Positions 18,840 to 27,616 of a DNA stretch of 62,522 nucleotides are shown here, one piece after another. The notes under the pieces were generated by a model, which worked only from the letters and a program-made list of their open reading frames with translations, was not told the DNA's origin and ran no database searches. Every line of letters begins with the position of its first letter. The first letter of the stretch is position 1. The position numbers and the translations under genes are program-made. Origin of the DNA: Limimaricola cinnabarinus LL-001 (GTDB taxonomy: Bacteria > Pseudomonadota > Alphaproteobacteria > Rhodobacterales > Rhodobacteraceae); NCBI RefSeq assembly GCF_000466965.1, contig NZ_BATB01000013.1, positions 1-62,522 of the forward strand, read 5' to 3'.

Positions 18840-20448
18840 CAGGCAAGCGGTCGAGTGCTTCGCGGGTGGTGTCCGCGTTCCAGCCGAGCGTTTCGGCCAC
18901 AATCCGTGCCGCTTCTTGCGCAACCTCGGGCGTCAGCCGTCCGGACAAGGCGATCGAGGTCCGCCGCAGCAGCAGGTCGGACAGGCCGCCCACCCGTTCG
19001 GTGCGCAGCAGATGCATCAGCTCTTCGCGGCTGTAGTCGGGCAAGGCGAGAAGCGGCGTGTCGCTGCGTGACAGCGCCGGCAGCATCGTATCGACACGGG
19101 TGCCGTACCGCGAAAGCAGCGTGTCGATCCGGCCTGCGGGCAAACCGCTGCTGTGCGAGCGCTCCGCGATCCACACCGCGCGTGCATCGGCACCCATGGG
19201 GAAATCCCGGCCGCCGCCGATTGGCATGGTCTCAGTGGCGCGCTGCCGTGCGCGCCCTAGCCGCGTGAGGACCTCCGTCGCCGCCGTTTCCGAGAACTTG
19301 CGAAATGTCGTCCACTTGCCGCCGATGAGGCACAGTACCTGCGGCCCCTCCGGCAGGGTCAACTCGGCGATGGAATGATCGCGGGTCACGAGGCCGATCT
19401 CGCCATCGGCGCGGGGCAGGGGGCGCACGCCGCTGAAGCGGTAGAGGATCTGGTCTTCGCCCACGGGGATTTCCGGAAAGATCTCGGCTATGACCGCGCA
19501 CAGATAGGCGGCTTCATCTTCGTCGCACTGCGCGGCGTCGGGGTCGTCGATCTTGATGTCAGTGGAGCCGATCAGCACCCGGTCCATGAAGGGGTACAGC
19601 AGGTTCACCCTCCCGTCGCGCGTGCCGAAATAGACCATGTGGCCGTTCAGCGCGGCGAAAAGTGCCGGGTTCTCGACCACGATATGCGCGCCTTTAGAGC
19701 CCCCCATCAGATCCGTCTCGAGCCCGAGGTCGGCATTGATGCGGTCGATCCAAGCGCCGCCGGCGTTGATGATCACCCGAGGGCGCACGCGATGCGTCGC
19801 CCCTTCATGCGCATAGGTGACTACGCCCGACTGCGCGCCGACCACGCACGCATGGTTCAAAGCGCGAGAGGCGGGATGCATCGTCTCGCCGTCGAGCAAC
19901 AGTTCCAATCCGAGCCGTTCGGCATAGCTGAGCTGTCCTTCGTAGTAGAGCCCCGCGCCGATCACGCCCGCGTCCAGCCCGGCGACCCGCGCGTCGAGGG
20001 CCCGGCGCGACAGCATCTTGTGGCCCGGCAGCGCGCTCACGCGGCGACCGTAAAGGTCATAGAGCGTGAGACCTGCACGGGTGATGAGTGAGCCGCGGTC
20101 CGTCAGGCTGGCCTTGCCACCCAGAAATCTGCGGATCGAGGGCAGGATGCCGCCGAACCGGCTGCGCAGCGGCAGGATCGAGGGGAGGGGGGTCACGTAA
20201 TGCGCGGCGTTGCACAGCAGACGATCCCGCTCCTCGGCGCTTTCGCGCACCAATCGGAACTCGCCGGTTTCGAGGTATTTCAGCCCCCCGTGCATAAGGC
20301 GCGATGAGCCCGCCGACGCGCCCGAGCAGAAGTCATCCCGCTCGATCAGCAAGCAATCGACCCCTTGGGCGCAGAGATCACGAAAGGTACCGCAGCCATT
20401 GATGCCGCCGCCGAGGATCAGCACGTCTATCGTGGCCGGTTCAGTCAT
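18823..20448 (-). CDS. GlpD-like FAD-dependent polyol-phosphate dehydrogenase
   Basis: 541-residue flavoprotein of the glycerol-3-phosphate dehydrogenase family. The FAD dinucleotide motif LGGGINGCGTFRDL is at residues 11-24, followed by DFCSGASAGSSRLMHGGLKYLE, the GlpD substrate/FAD region; VIINAGGAWIDRIN and GKWTTFRKFSETAA are further signatures, and a DAO_C-type helical domain ends the protein. GlpD relatives oxidise sn-glycerol 3-phosphate or, as EryB, erythritol 4-phosphate, passing electrons to quinone. Next to PfkB kinases, a phosphorylated polyol is the likely substrate. Start MTEPATIDV at 20448 overlaps the alcohol dehydrogenase gene by eight bases. Confidence 0.9.
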   Translation of the reverse strand: MTEPATIDVLILGGGINGCGTFRDLCAQGVDCLLIERDDFCSGASAGSSRLMHGGLKYLETGEFRLVRESAEERDRLLCNAAHYVTPLPSILPLRSRFGGILPSIRRFLGGKASLTDRGSLITRAGLTLYDLYGRRVSALPGHKMLSRRALDARVAGLDAGVIGAGLYYEGQLSYAERLGLELLLDGETMHPASRALNHACVVGAQSGVVTYAHEGATHRVRPRVIINAGGAWIDRINADLGLETDLMGGSKGAHIVVENPALFAALNGHMVYFGTRDGRVNLLYPFMDRVLIGSTDIKIDDPDAAQCDEDEAAYLCAVIAEIFPEIPVGEDQILYRFSGVRPLPRADGEIGLVTRDHSIAELTLPEGPQVLCLIGGKWTTFRKFSETAATEVLTRLGRARQRATETMPIGGGRDFPMGADARAVWIAERSHSSGLPAGRIDTLLSRYGTRVDTMLPALSRSDTPLLALPDYSREELMHLLRTERVGGLSDLLLRRTSIALSGRLTPEVAQEAARIVAETLGWNADTTREALDRLPVSRAA

Positions 20449-21478
20449 TGAGGATCGCCACCTTGATGGCCGTGCCGCTCTCCGCGGTCTCGAAGGCGGC
20501 AAGCGCGTCGTCGAGCGGGAAGCTGTGGGTTAAGAGCGGTTGCACGTTGAGGCGGCCCGAGGCGATCAGGTCGAACGCGCGGTCATAATCGGCGCGCGAC
20601 AGGCCGAAGGCGCCGGTCACGGTGATTTCATTGTAGTGGATTGCATTGACGTCCATCTCGGCGGTCTCGCCCTTCGAGAAGCCCGCAAAGAGGCTGACCC
20701 GGCCGCCATGGGCCGCGATGTCCGTGGCCTGTCGGGCCAACGCTGGCAGGCCGATGGCACAGATCACTACGTCGGCCCCGCGCCCTCCGGTCTCGGCCCG
20801 CAACCTGTCCACGAGATCGGGCAGGCGGGCGTCCAAGGCGAGGTCAGCGCCCAGCGCCTGCGCGGCGGCGCGACGGTGCTCGTTGGGATCGGTGGCAATT
20901 ATCCGGGTTGCGCCGCGCAGCCGCGCCAGTGCCACGTGCAGCAGGCCGATCGGCCCGGCCCCGAGAATGACGACGGTATCGCCGAGGCCCAGCCCGACCT
21001 TGTTCTGTCCATTGAGCACACAGGCGAGCGGCTCCACGAGTGCTGCCTCGGCGAAGCTCATGGCCTCGGGGAGATGACGCAGGTTGCCCGCCCGCACCGC
21101 GCGTGCGGGAATGCGGATCTGCTCCGCAAAGGCGCCGTCGATCTCGTAGCCGATATTGGCACCATCGGCACAAAGGTTCTCCTGGCCGCGCTTGCAGCGG
21201 TCGCAGTGGCCGCAGGCGATGGCGGGGCAGAGCGCCACTCGGTCTCCGAGGTCGAGGCCTGCGTGGTCGCCTGTCTCGACGACCTCGCCCGCGAATTCAT
21301 GGCCGAGCACGGAGGGGTAGCGAACCCCGGCGGTCTTGCGGCCGCGAAGGATACGGATGTCGGTGCCGCAGATCGTGGCGGCACGGACGCGAATCACGAC
21401 ATCGCCCGCCTCGAGTTGAGGGGCGGCGGCCTCTTGGAGCCTTAAGGCGTTCGGAGCGGTGAGAATTGCGGCCTTCAC
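20441..21478 (-). CDS. Zinc-dependent alcohol/polyol dehydrogenase
   Basis: 345-residue medium-chain dehydrogenase (sorbitol/threonine dehydrogenase-like). The catalytic zinc site is seen as ATICGTDIRIL and GHEFAGEV, the structural zinc site as CGHCDRCKRGQENLC, and the NAD-binding Rossmann motif as VVILGAGPIGLLH near residue 170. It should oxidise a secondary alcohol of a polyol, using NAD. It is first in the minus-strand operon with the GlpD-like gene and is divergent from kinase B, sharing its control region. Confidence 0.92.
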   Translation of the reverse strand: MKAAILTAPNALRLQEAAAPQLEAGDVVIRVRAATICGTDIRILRGRKTAGVRYPSVLGHEFAGEVVETGDHAGLDLGDRVALCPAIACGHCDRCKRGQENLCADGANIGYEIDGAFAEQIRIPARAVRAGNLRHLPEAMSFAEAALVEPLACVLNGQNKVGLGLGDTVVILGAGPIGLLHVALARLRGATRIIATDPNEHRRAAAQALGADLALDARLPDLVDRLRAETGGRGADVVICAIGLPALARQATDIAAHGGRVSLFAGFSKGETAEMDVNAIHYNEITVTGAFGLSRADYDRAFDLIASGRLNVQPLLTHSFPLDDALAAFETAESGTAIKVAILND

Positions 21479-21496
21479 GATCTTATCCTCTTTCGC

Positions 21497-21504
21497 ACAT
21501 TTGT
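21497..21504. promoter_or_regulatory. ACATTTGT element, putative SorC operator half
   Basis: ACATTTGT lies 19 bases upstream of the alcohol dehydrogenase start codon. The same octamer occurs inverted at 21636-21643 in the same divergent region. Both fit ACA-NN-TGT. The region between, about 21505-21650, is AT-rich and should hold the two divergent promoters. Confidence 0.35.
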
Positions 21505-21634
21505 ATCATAAACTAATAACATGTAGAGGGTCGGCCGAGAAGTGGGAATAACGCGTTGTGGCCGCATAGGCTAAAAGGCCTCAGATGTAGCTGAGAGGGA
21601 GCGTCAGTTTCGGCTGACCTTTGGTATACTCTAG

Positions 21635-21644
21635 TAACAAATGT
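21635..21644. promoter_or_regulatory. Putative SorC-type operator, AACA-NN-TGTA (inverted TACA-NN-TGTT)
   Basis: Read on the minus strand this is TACATTTGTT, the TACA-NN-TGTT pattern seen at 1086-1095 and 11837-11846; on the minus strand it is preceded by CAA, as is the 11837 site on the plus strand. It sits about 70 bases before kinase B. Confidence 0.35.
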
Positions 21645-21713
21645 ATTGACTGTAGATTATTTGTTGAGGCATGTTGAGGCTTATCAGATCCCGGACAGAT
21701 CCAGGAGCGCACC

Positions 21714-22682
21714 ATGCCCCATGACTACGCCTCGATGGGCTTTTACACCTACGATTGCCTCGGTTGGCCGGTCGCCTCGATCCCGCCCGGTGGCGGCACC
21801 ATACTGATCGATGACCTGACCATTGCAGTCTCTGGCGCCGCCGGGACCGCTGCCATCGCCGCCGCAAGGCTCGGCGCGTCAGCGTCGGCCATTGGCGGGA
21901 TCGGGCAGGACATGATGGGCGATTGGGTGCTGGAGCGGATCGCGGGCTTCGGCATCGACGTCTCGGACCTCGTGCGCTGCCCCGGCACGCCGACCTCCAG
22001 CTCGATCGTGCTGACCCGCGAGGACGGCTCGCGCCCGGCGCTGCATCTCAAGGGAGCGACCGGCGCTTTCACTGTGCCCCACGACCGCTTTGATGCGGTC
22101 ACGGATGCGAAGATCTTTCATCTGGGCGGCGTCGGATTGATGGACGCCATGGACGGTGCGCCCAGCGCGGCATTGATGGCGCATGCCAAGGCGCGCGGTT
22201 GCATCACCACGGTCGATGTCTTCGCGGGCTCGCCCGATGACCTGCCGGACGTGGCGGCCGTGCTGCCCCATACCGACTATTTCATTCCCTCGGTTGAAGA
22301 GGCTCAAGCGCTCACCGGGCTGACCGATCTCGGCGCGATGGCGCGTTTTTTCATCGAGCGCGGCGCGGCCTGCTGCATTTTCACCCTCGGCGGCGACGGG
22401 GCCTATTACCATCACCGCGACGGCACCGTCTTCACGGTCCCCGCCTTCGAAATCACCCCCAAATGCACCTGCGGCTGCGGCGACGTGTTCAACGCTGGCT
22501 TCGCGGTGGGTCTGTTCAATGCCATGCCGCCGCGCGAGGCGGTGCGCTTCGCGCAGGCCTGCTCGGCGCTCAACGCCACGGGCCTCGGCAGCCAGGCGGG
22601 CATCACCGACATGCCCGCCACGCTCGATTTCATGAACAGCTGCTCGGTGCGGAGACCCGCCCAGCTGGCTGCGGCCGAATAG
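21714..22682 (+). CDS. PfkB-family carbohydrate kinase B
   Basis: 322-residue PfkB kinase, paralogue of kinase A at 16510. It shares SMGF-x-T-x-D-x-L, IAVSGAAG and the unusual KCTCGCGDVFNAGFA catalytic motif with Asp as base; a NATGLGSQAG motif near the C-terminus is also common to both. It heads the operon with transporter 2 and the second SorC regulator, so it likely phosphorylates that transporter's cargo. The ATG at 21714 is eight bases after an AGGAG. Confidence 0.9.
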   Translation: MPHDYASMGFYTYDCLGWPVASIPPGGGTILIDDLTIAVSGAAGTAAIAAARLGASASAIGGIGQDMMGDWVLERIAGFGIDVSDLVRCPGTPTSSSIVLTREDGSRPALHLKGATGAFTVPHDRFDAVTDAKIFHLGGVGLMDAMDGAPSAALMAHAKARGCITTVDVFAGSPDDLPDVAAVLPHTDYFIPSVEEAQALTGLTDLGAMARFFIERGAACCIFTLGGDGAYYHHRDGTVFTVPAFEITPKCTCGCGDVFNAGFAVGLFNAMPPREAVRFAQACSALNATGLGSQAGITDMPATLDFMNSCSVRRPAQLAAAE

Positions 22683-22746
22683 CGCCGCGTTTCGTCACCA
22701 GCGCGGTCGGAGGAGGGTCGCGCCTCGTTTTAGGAAGGAGACTACC

Positions 22747-23700
22747 ATGACAAATTTCAAGGCCGGCCTCGCGGCCACTGCGCTGATCGGCGCGCTTGCG
22801 GCCCCCGCGTTCGCGCAGGATCAGGCGGAGTTGATCACCCCGATCGAGGAGAAGCTCACCTTCATCTTCATCCCCAAGGTGATCCACCCCTGGTACGACG
22901 TGGTGCGCGCGGGCGCCGAGTACGCCGTCGAGGAGCAGGCCAAGCGCGGCGTCGAGATCGAGATGATCTGGGACCAGCCGCCCATGGCCGACGTGGCCGA
23001 TCAGAACCAGCGCATCGAGGCCAACATCGGCCGTCAGCCCGACGGCATGGCCATCGCCTGTCTGGACCGGGCCACCAACGTCCAGCTCATGAACGAGGCG
23101 GTCGAGGCCGGCGTCAACGTCGTCAACTTCAACTCCTTCTGTGACGACGCCTTCCCCTTCATCGGCCCCAAGTCGAGTGTTCAGGACGGCTACGATCTGG
23201 GCGAGTACCTGGCCGAGGAGCTGGGCGGCAAGGGCAAGGTCGCGATCCTGTCGGGCAGCTTGACCGCGTCGGACCATGTCGAGCGCATCACTGGCTTCAA
23301 GGACGCGCTGTCCAAGCACCCCGAGATGGAGATCGTCTTCGAGCAACCCGACGACGACATCCTCGAAAATGCCGTTTCGCTGACCGAGAACCTGCTGCAG
23401 GCGCATCCCGACATCGACGGCATCTTTGCTTCGAACGCCTCCAACCCGATCGGTGCGGCACGGGCGGTCAAGAACGCCGGCAAGGCAGGTGAGGTCGCCA
23501 TCGTTGGCATGGACGATCTGCCCGAGGCGGTCGAGTTCGTCTGCGACGGCACGATCAACGCGCTCAAGGCGCAGCGCCAGTGGGACATGGGCTACTGGGC
23601 CATCACCTACATGGTCGCCCTGAACGAGAACCACACCATCCCGATGTTCCACAACACCGGCTCGCGCTTCCTGACCAGCAAAGACTGCGGCAACAGCTAA
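22747..23700 (+). CDS. Periplasmic sugar-binding protein of Rbs-type transporter 2
   Basis: 317-residue binding protein, family Peripla_BP_4. Sec signal peptide MTNFKAGLAATALIGALA ends near PAFAQ. The fold is seen in KLTFIFIPKVIHPWYDVVRAG, DGMAIACLDRATN, VVNFNSFCDDAFPFIG and AIVGMDDLPEAV. GGAAGGAG precedes the ATG. Similar proteins bind pentoses, rhamnose or autoinducer-2; the ligand here is open. A strong hairpin follows before the ATPase gene. Confidence 0.9.
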   Translation: MTNFKAGLAATALIGALAAPAFAQDQAELITPIEEKLTFIFIPKVIHPWYDVVRAGAEYAVEEQAKRGVEIEMIWDQPPMADVADQNQRIEANIGRQPDGMAIACLDRATNVQLMNEAVEAGVNVVNFNSFCDDAFPFIGPKSSVQDGYDLGEYLAEELGGKGKVAILSGSLTASDHVERITGFKDALSKHPEMEIVFEQPDDDILENAVSLTENLLQAHPDIDGIFASNASNPIGAARAVKNAGKAGEVAIVGMDDLPEAVEFVCDGTINALKAQRQWDMGYWAITYMVALNENHTIPMFHNTGSRFLTSKDCGNS

Positions 23701-23719
23701 TCGCGAGGTTCCTCCCCGA

Positions 23720-23745
23720 GGGCCGGGCGGCGCGCCGCCTGGCCC
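23720..23745 (+). repeat. GC-rich hairpin between binding-protein and ATPase genes
   Basis: GGGCCGGGCGGCG pairs with CGCCGCCTGGCCC (13-base arms, one mismatch) and no T run follows. Hairpins here in sugar ABC operons commonly protect the 5' mRNA or attenuate readthrough, giving more binding protein than ATPase. Role inferred. Confidence 0.65.
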
Positions 23746-23772
23746 CAATCCCCCGTTCAGGAGCGAGAGGCC

Positions 23773-25272
23773 ATGACCCAGTCTGCCGACATCCCGGTCT
23801 TTGAGGCACAGAGTATCACCAAGCGGTTCGGACCGATCACGGCGCTGCGCGACGTGTCGATTTCAATCCGTGCCGGCGAGGTGCATTCGATCATCGGCGA
23901 GAATGGCGCCGGTAAGTCGACGCTGATGAACATCTTCTGCGGCAAGCTGCGCCCGACCGAGGGCGAATTGCATGTCGATGGGCAGTCGCTGATCTTCAAC
24001 ACGCCGCTCGAGGCGCAGCGCTACGGCATCGCCATCGCGCCGCAGGAGATCAACCTCGTGCCGCACCTGTCCGTGGCCGAGAACATCCTGCTGGGCGCGC
24101 ATCGCGGACACGCCGCCGCGATCGACTGGGCCGCCACTCGCAAGGAGGCGGCGCGTTATCTGCACGAGGTCGATGACGACATCGACTCGCGCCAGCGCGT
24201 GTCGCAGCTCTCAAAGGCGCAGCAGCAGCTCGTGCAGATCGCCCGCGCCGCGGCCACCCGCGCGCGCATCCTGATCTTCGACGAGCCGACGGCGGCTCTC
24301 ACCTATCGCGAGACCGACAAACTCATGGCCTATATCCGCCGGATCACGGCCGAGGGGGCGTCAGCCTTCTATATCTCGCATCGTCTCGACGAGGTGCGCG
24401 ACCTGTCGCAGCGCATCACCGCGCTGCGTGATGGGGTCAACGTCGGCACCATCGGCCCCCAGGAGGCGAGCCGGGAGCGCATGGTCTCAATGATGGCAGG
24501 CCGTCCGCCCAAGACCCTGAGCCGCGAGCGGCGTGACTTCGATGCGGCACCTGTCGTGCTTGAAGTCGAGGGGCTGAGCCGACGCGGAGAGTTCCGCGAT
24601 GTCTCCTTCGCGCTGCGGCGCGGCGAGATCCTCGGCGTGTCGGGGCTGATCGGCGCGGGGCGCACCGAGATGGCCAAGTGCCTGTTCGGAGCGACCCGGT
24701 CCGAAGCGGGCCGGGTGCGGCTCGACGGCAAGGAGGTCGCCTTTCGCGCGCCATATGAGGCGATCAGCGCGGGGCTGATCTATCTGCCCGAGGAGCGAAA
24801 GCAGGAGGGCATCTTTCCGCTGCTGTCGATTGCCGAGAACACGGCCCTGCCGACGCTCGATCGCTTTGGCGGGATGCTCACGATCCGTAACCGCGAGATG
24901 TTCGACGAGGTAGGCAAGCTCGCGGCGCTGCTCAAGGCCAAGTTCGGCTCCCTGAAGGATCCGATCACCAGCCTGTCGGGCGGCAACCAGCAGAAATTCA
25001 TCATCGCGCGCTGGCTGATGCGCGATGCCAAGGTGCTCATCATGGACGAGCCGACGCGCGGCATCGATGTGAATGCCAAGGCCGAGATCCAGGCCGTGCT
25101 GCGGCAGCTGACTGAGGAGCGGGGTCTGTCGATCCTGCTGATTTCCTCGGAGATGGAAGAACTCCTCGACGTCGCCGACCGGATTCTCGTGATGCACGAA
25201 GGCCGAGTGAAGGGCGCGCTCGATCACGACGAGGCGACCCAGGAAGGTCTTCTCGAACTGGCGATGAGCTGA
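23773..25272 (+). CDS. RbsA-type ABC transporter ATPase
   Basis: 499-residue double-ABC ATPase. Domain 1: Walker A GENGAGKST, degenerate signature LSKAQQQ, Walker B ILIFDEPTAALTYRE. Domain 2: degenerate P-loop GLIGAGRTE, signature LSGGNQQK, Walker B VLIMDEPTRGIDVNAK. It energises transporter 2 and is paralogous to 3434-4918. A GGAGCGAGAG stretch precedes the ATG. Confidence 0.93.
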   Translation: MTQSADIPVFEAQSITKRFGPITALRDVSISIRAGEVHSIIGENGAGKSTLMNIFCGKLRPTEGELHVDGQSLIFNTPLEAQRYGIAIAPQEINLVPHLSVAENILLGAHRGHAAAIDWAATRKEAARYLHEVDDDIDSRQRVSQLSKAQQQLVQIARAAATRARILIFDEPTAALTYRETDKLMAYIRRITAEGASAFYISHRLDEVRDLSQRITALRDGVNVGTIGPQEASRERMVSMMAGRPPKTLSRERRDFDAAPVVLEVEGLSRRGEFRDVSFALRRGEILGVSGLIGAGRTEMAKCLFGATRSEAGRVRLDGKEVAFRAPYEAISAGLIYLPEERKQEGIFPLLSIAENTALPTLDRFGGMLTIRNREMFDEVGKLAALLKAKFGSLKDPITSLSGGNQQKFIIARWLMRDAKVLIMDEPTRGIDVNAKAEIQAVLRQLTEERGLSILLISSEMEELLDVADRILVMHEGRVKGALDHDEATQEGLLELAMS

Positions 25273-25288
25273 GACAGGAAAGTTTGAT

Positions 25289-26284
25289 ATGATGCAGGAC
25301 ATGACCACTCGGGCGCCGGCTGAGGCGCGTATCTACGGGCCAAGGCAGGCCCTCGCCCGGTTCTGGCGCTGGGAGGCCAGCGGCATTCTCGTGGCGCTCG
25401 TCGTGCTCGTCGCGGCGCTCTCGCTTGCGACGGACAACTTCCTGTCGACCTACAACATGTCGGTGGTGGCGCGGCAGGCGGCCTTCGTAGGGCTGGTGGC
25501 GCTGGGCCAGACGCTGGTGCTTTTGGTCGGGGGCATCGACCTGTCGGTCGGCGCGGCGGCCGGTCTGTCGGCCATCGTCGGCTCGATCGCACTTACCCAA
25601 TGGGGCATCCACCCCTGGCTGATCATCCCCTTCACCATGGGCTTCGGCTTTCTCTTGGGATCGGTCAACGGGGTGTTCGTGGCAGGGCTCAGGCTCAACC
25701 CCTTCATCGTGACCTTGGCCACCTGGGAGATTTTCGCGGGCCTCACCCTCGTGATCACCAAGGGCTACCCGATCCGCCCGCTCGGGCCTGAATTCACCGT
25801 CTTTGGCCAAGGTAAACTCTTCGGCCTGCCGCTGCCCGTCGTGATCTTTCTCGCCATCGCGGTTCTGCTGATCTGGATGCTGAGCCAGACCCGGATAGGT
25901 CGCAATGTCTTTGCCGTGGGCGGCAACCGCGACGCGGCCCTTCTGGCAGGCATACGGGTGAGACGGGTCGAATTTCTGGCATTCGGTCTCGCGGGCAGTC
26001 TCTCGGCTCTGGCGGGCATCCTGTTCGCGAGTCGCATGGACGCGGGTCAGCCTTCGGTCGGCGAGGGCTGGCTGATGGGCGCGATCACCGCAGCGATCCT
26101 TGGCGGCACCTCGTTGCGGGGCGGACAGGGCTCGATCGTCGGCACCGTGCTGGGCGCCCTGCTGCTCGCGGTGCTGGCCAACGGCACCGTGCTGATGAAC
26201 GTCTCGGGCTTCTGGCAGCGGGTCATCGTCGGTGGCGTGGTGCTGATCGCGGTGCTGGTCGACCTGCTGCGGCGGCGCGACTGA
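25289..26284 (+). CDS. RbsC-type ABC transporter permease
   Basis: 331-residue permease with about nine hydrophobic segments and the family motif LVGGIDLSVGAAAGLSA near residue 85, plus AAILGGTSLRGGQGSIVGT near the C-terminus. It starts 16 bases after the ATPase stop; tandem ATGs at 25289 and 25292 leave one residue uncertain. Third gene of transporter 2. Confidence 0.93.
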   Translation: MMQDMTTRAPAEARIYGPRQALARFWRWEASGILVALVVLVAALSLATDNFLSTYNMSVVARQAAFVGLVALGQTLVLLVGGIDLSVGAAAGLSAIVGSIALTQWGIHPWLIIPFTMGFGFLLGSVNGVFVAGLRLNPFIVTLATWEIFAGLTLVITKGYPIRPLGPEFTVFGQGKLFGLPLPVVIFLAIAVLLIWMLSQTRIGRNVFAVGGNRDAALLAGIRVRRVEFLAFGLAGSLSALAGILFASRMDAGQPSVGEGWLMGAITAAILGGTSLRGGQGSIVGTVLGALLLAVLANGTVLMNVSGFWQRVIVGGVVLIAVLVDLLRRRD

Positions 26285-26348
26285 CAGCGTCTGGCAGGAC
26301 AAGGCTCGCGGCGCTAGAACGGTGCCGTGAGGAGAAGGGGACAGGCGC

Positions 26349-27290
26349 TTGGCTGGCAACGACTCGACCGAAGATCTCAGGACCCGTGTCGCTTGGCTCT
26401 ACTATGCCGAAGGCATGACGCAGGACGAGGTTGCTCAGGCGGTCGGGCTGACACGGGCGCGGGTGCTGCGCATCCTTGCCAACGCCCGCGCCGACGGGAC
26501 GGTACAGATCCGCGTGACCACCAAGATGTCGCGCTGTGTCGAGCTGGAGCGGCGACTCGAGGAGAAATGGGGGCTCGATCGGGCCATCGTCATCCCCGAC
26601 CCGCAAGATCAGGCGCTAATCCCCAAGCTGATCGGCCAGGAGCTCGGAGCGATGCTCTCCCAGGAGGTCCGCCCGGACACCTCGATCGGCCTCGGTTGGG
26701 GCCAGACCCTGACCAGCGGTGTGCCGTCGATCGAGCCGCGCGACGCGGCGGGGGTCAAGGTCGTATCCCTCTTGGGGGGGCTGACCCGGGTAGAAAAGGT
26801 GAACCCGTCAGAGTTCGCATGGCGCGTGGCCGACCGGCTATCGGCAGAGTGTTACCTGATGGCCGGTCCGGTCTTCGCGCCGACCTCTGAGATCCGCGAC
26901 GCGCTTCTCGCGCATCCCGGGATCGCCGAGATCATCGAGCGGGCGGGCCGGTTGGATCTCGCGATCCTGTCGCTGGGCGATCTCACACCGCATTCGATCT
27001 TCGTCCAATACGGACTTCTGAGCAGCGAGGAGATTGCGTCGCTGGAACGGGCAGGGGCGGTGGGCGACGTGCTGTGCCACTTTGTCGACGCCGAGGGACA
27101 GGTGGTCGATCACCCCGTCAACCGCCGCGTTCTGGCCGTCGATCCGCGGGACCTGCGTTCGTCGCGCCGCATCGTGCTGGCCTCTGGAGGCTGGCAGAAA
27201 GTCACGATCATCCGAGCCGCTTTGCGGATGTTGTCGCCGGCCATGCTGATCACCGACGAGACGGTTGCCGCGCGGTTGTGCGAGAGCTGA
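26349..27290 (+). CDS. SorC-family transcriptional regulator 2
   Basis: 313-residue regulator, paralogue of 6053-7021, with the same order: helix-turn-helix (LYYAEGMTQDEVAQAVGLTRA, about residues 17-40), then a sugar-phosphate domain (GLGWGQTLTSG, VVSLLGGLTRVEKVN, DVLCHFVDAEG). The likely start is a TTG at 26349 preceded by GGAGAAGGGG. It closes the kinase B-transporter 2 operon. Two regulators of one family bracketing the supercluster imply cross-talk or separate inducers. Confidence 0.88.
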   Translation: MAGNDSTEDLRTRVAWLYYAEGMTQDEVAQAVGLTRARVLRILANARADGTVQIRVTTKMSRCVELERRLEEKWGLDRAIVIPDPQDQALIPKLIGQELGAMLSQEVRPDTSIGLGWGQTLTSGVPSIEPRDAAGVKVVSLLGGLTRVEKVNPSEFAWRVADRLSAECYLMAGPVFAPTSEIRDALLAHPGIAEIIERAGRLDLAILSLGDLTPHSIFVQYGLLSSEEIASLERAGAVGDVLCHFVDAEGQVVDHPVNRRVLAVDPRDLRSSRRIVLASGGWQKVTIIRAALRMLSPAMLITDETVAARLCES

Positions 27291-27582
27291 AGACGCGACC
27301 TCTCGTCAGTACAGCCCTGTGTTCGTGCCGTGCGGGAGATGGCGCGTAGAGGCGTTGCGGCAAGGTGTCATTCCTGATGGTCTCGCGCTACAACCTCGTC
27401 GCCCGGTGCTGTCGATACGGACCTGCCAAGCTCGGTCAGAGCCGGTGCGGCGCGAAAGTTAGCCGCCGTGTTCCATGCCAAACAGGCGAGGTTGGCTTCA
27501 AGCTTTGCCCGCGCTGCCCACTTCGCGGGACTATGTCCCTAGAATAAGTTGGTGAAACCGTCTGCTTAGATATCTTGATGAA
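27291..27582. other. Intergenic region, no gene seen
   Basis: About 290 bases between convergent operons. No convincing gene, repeat or regulatory site was found apart from the terminator at its right side. Confidence 0.6.
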
Positions 27583-27612
27583 ACACTCCACTCAGGGGGC
27601 TGAGCGGAGTGT
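27583..27612 (-). terminator. Rho-independent terminator of the TRAP operon
   Basis: Arms ACACTCCACTCAG (27583-27595) and CTGAGCGGAGTGT (27600-27612) pair over 13 bases with one mismatch around a GGGG loop. On the minus strand the stem is followed by TTTC, five bases after the DctM stop. It ends the minus-strand amidase-TRAP operon. Confidence 0.75.
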
Positions 27613-27616
27613 CGGA

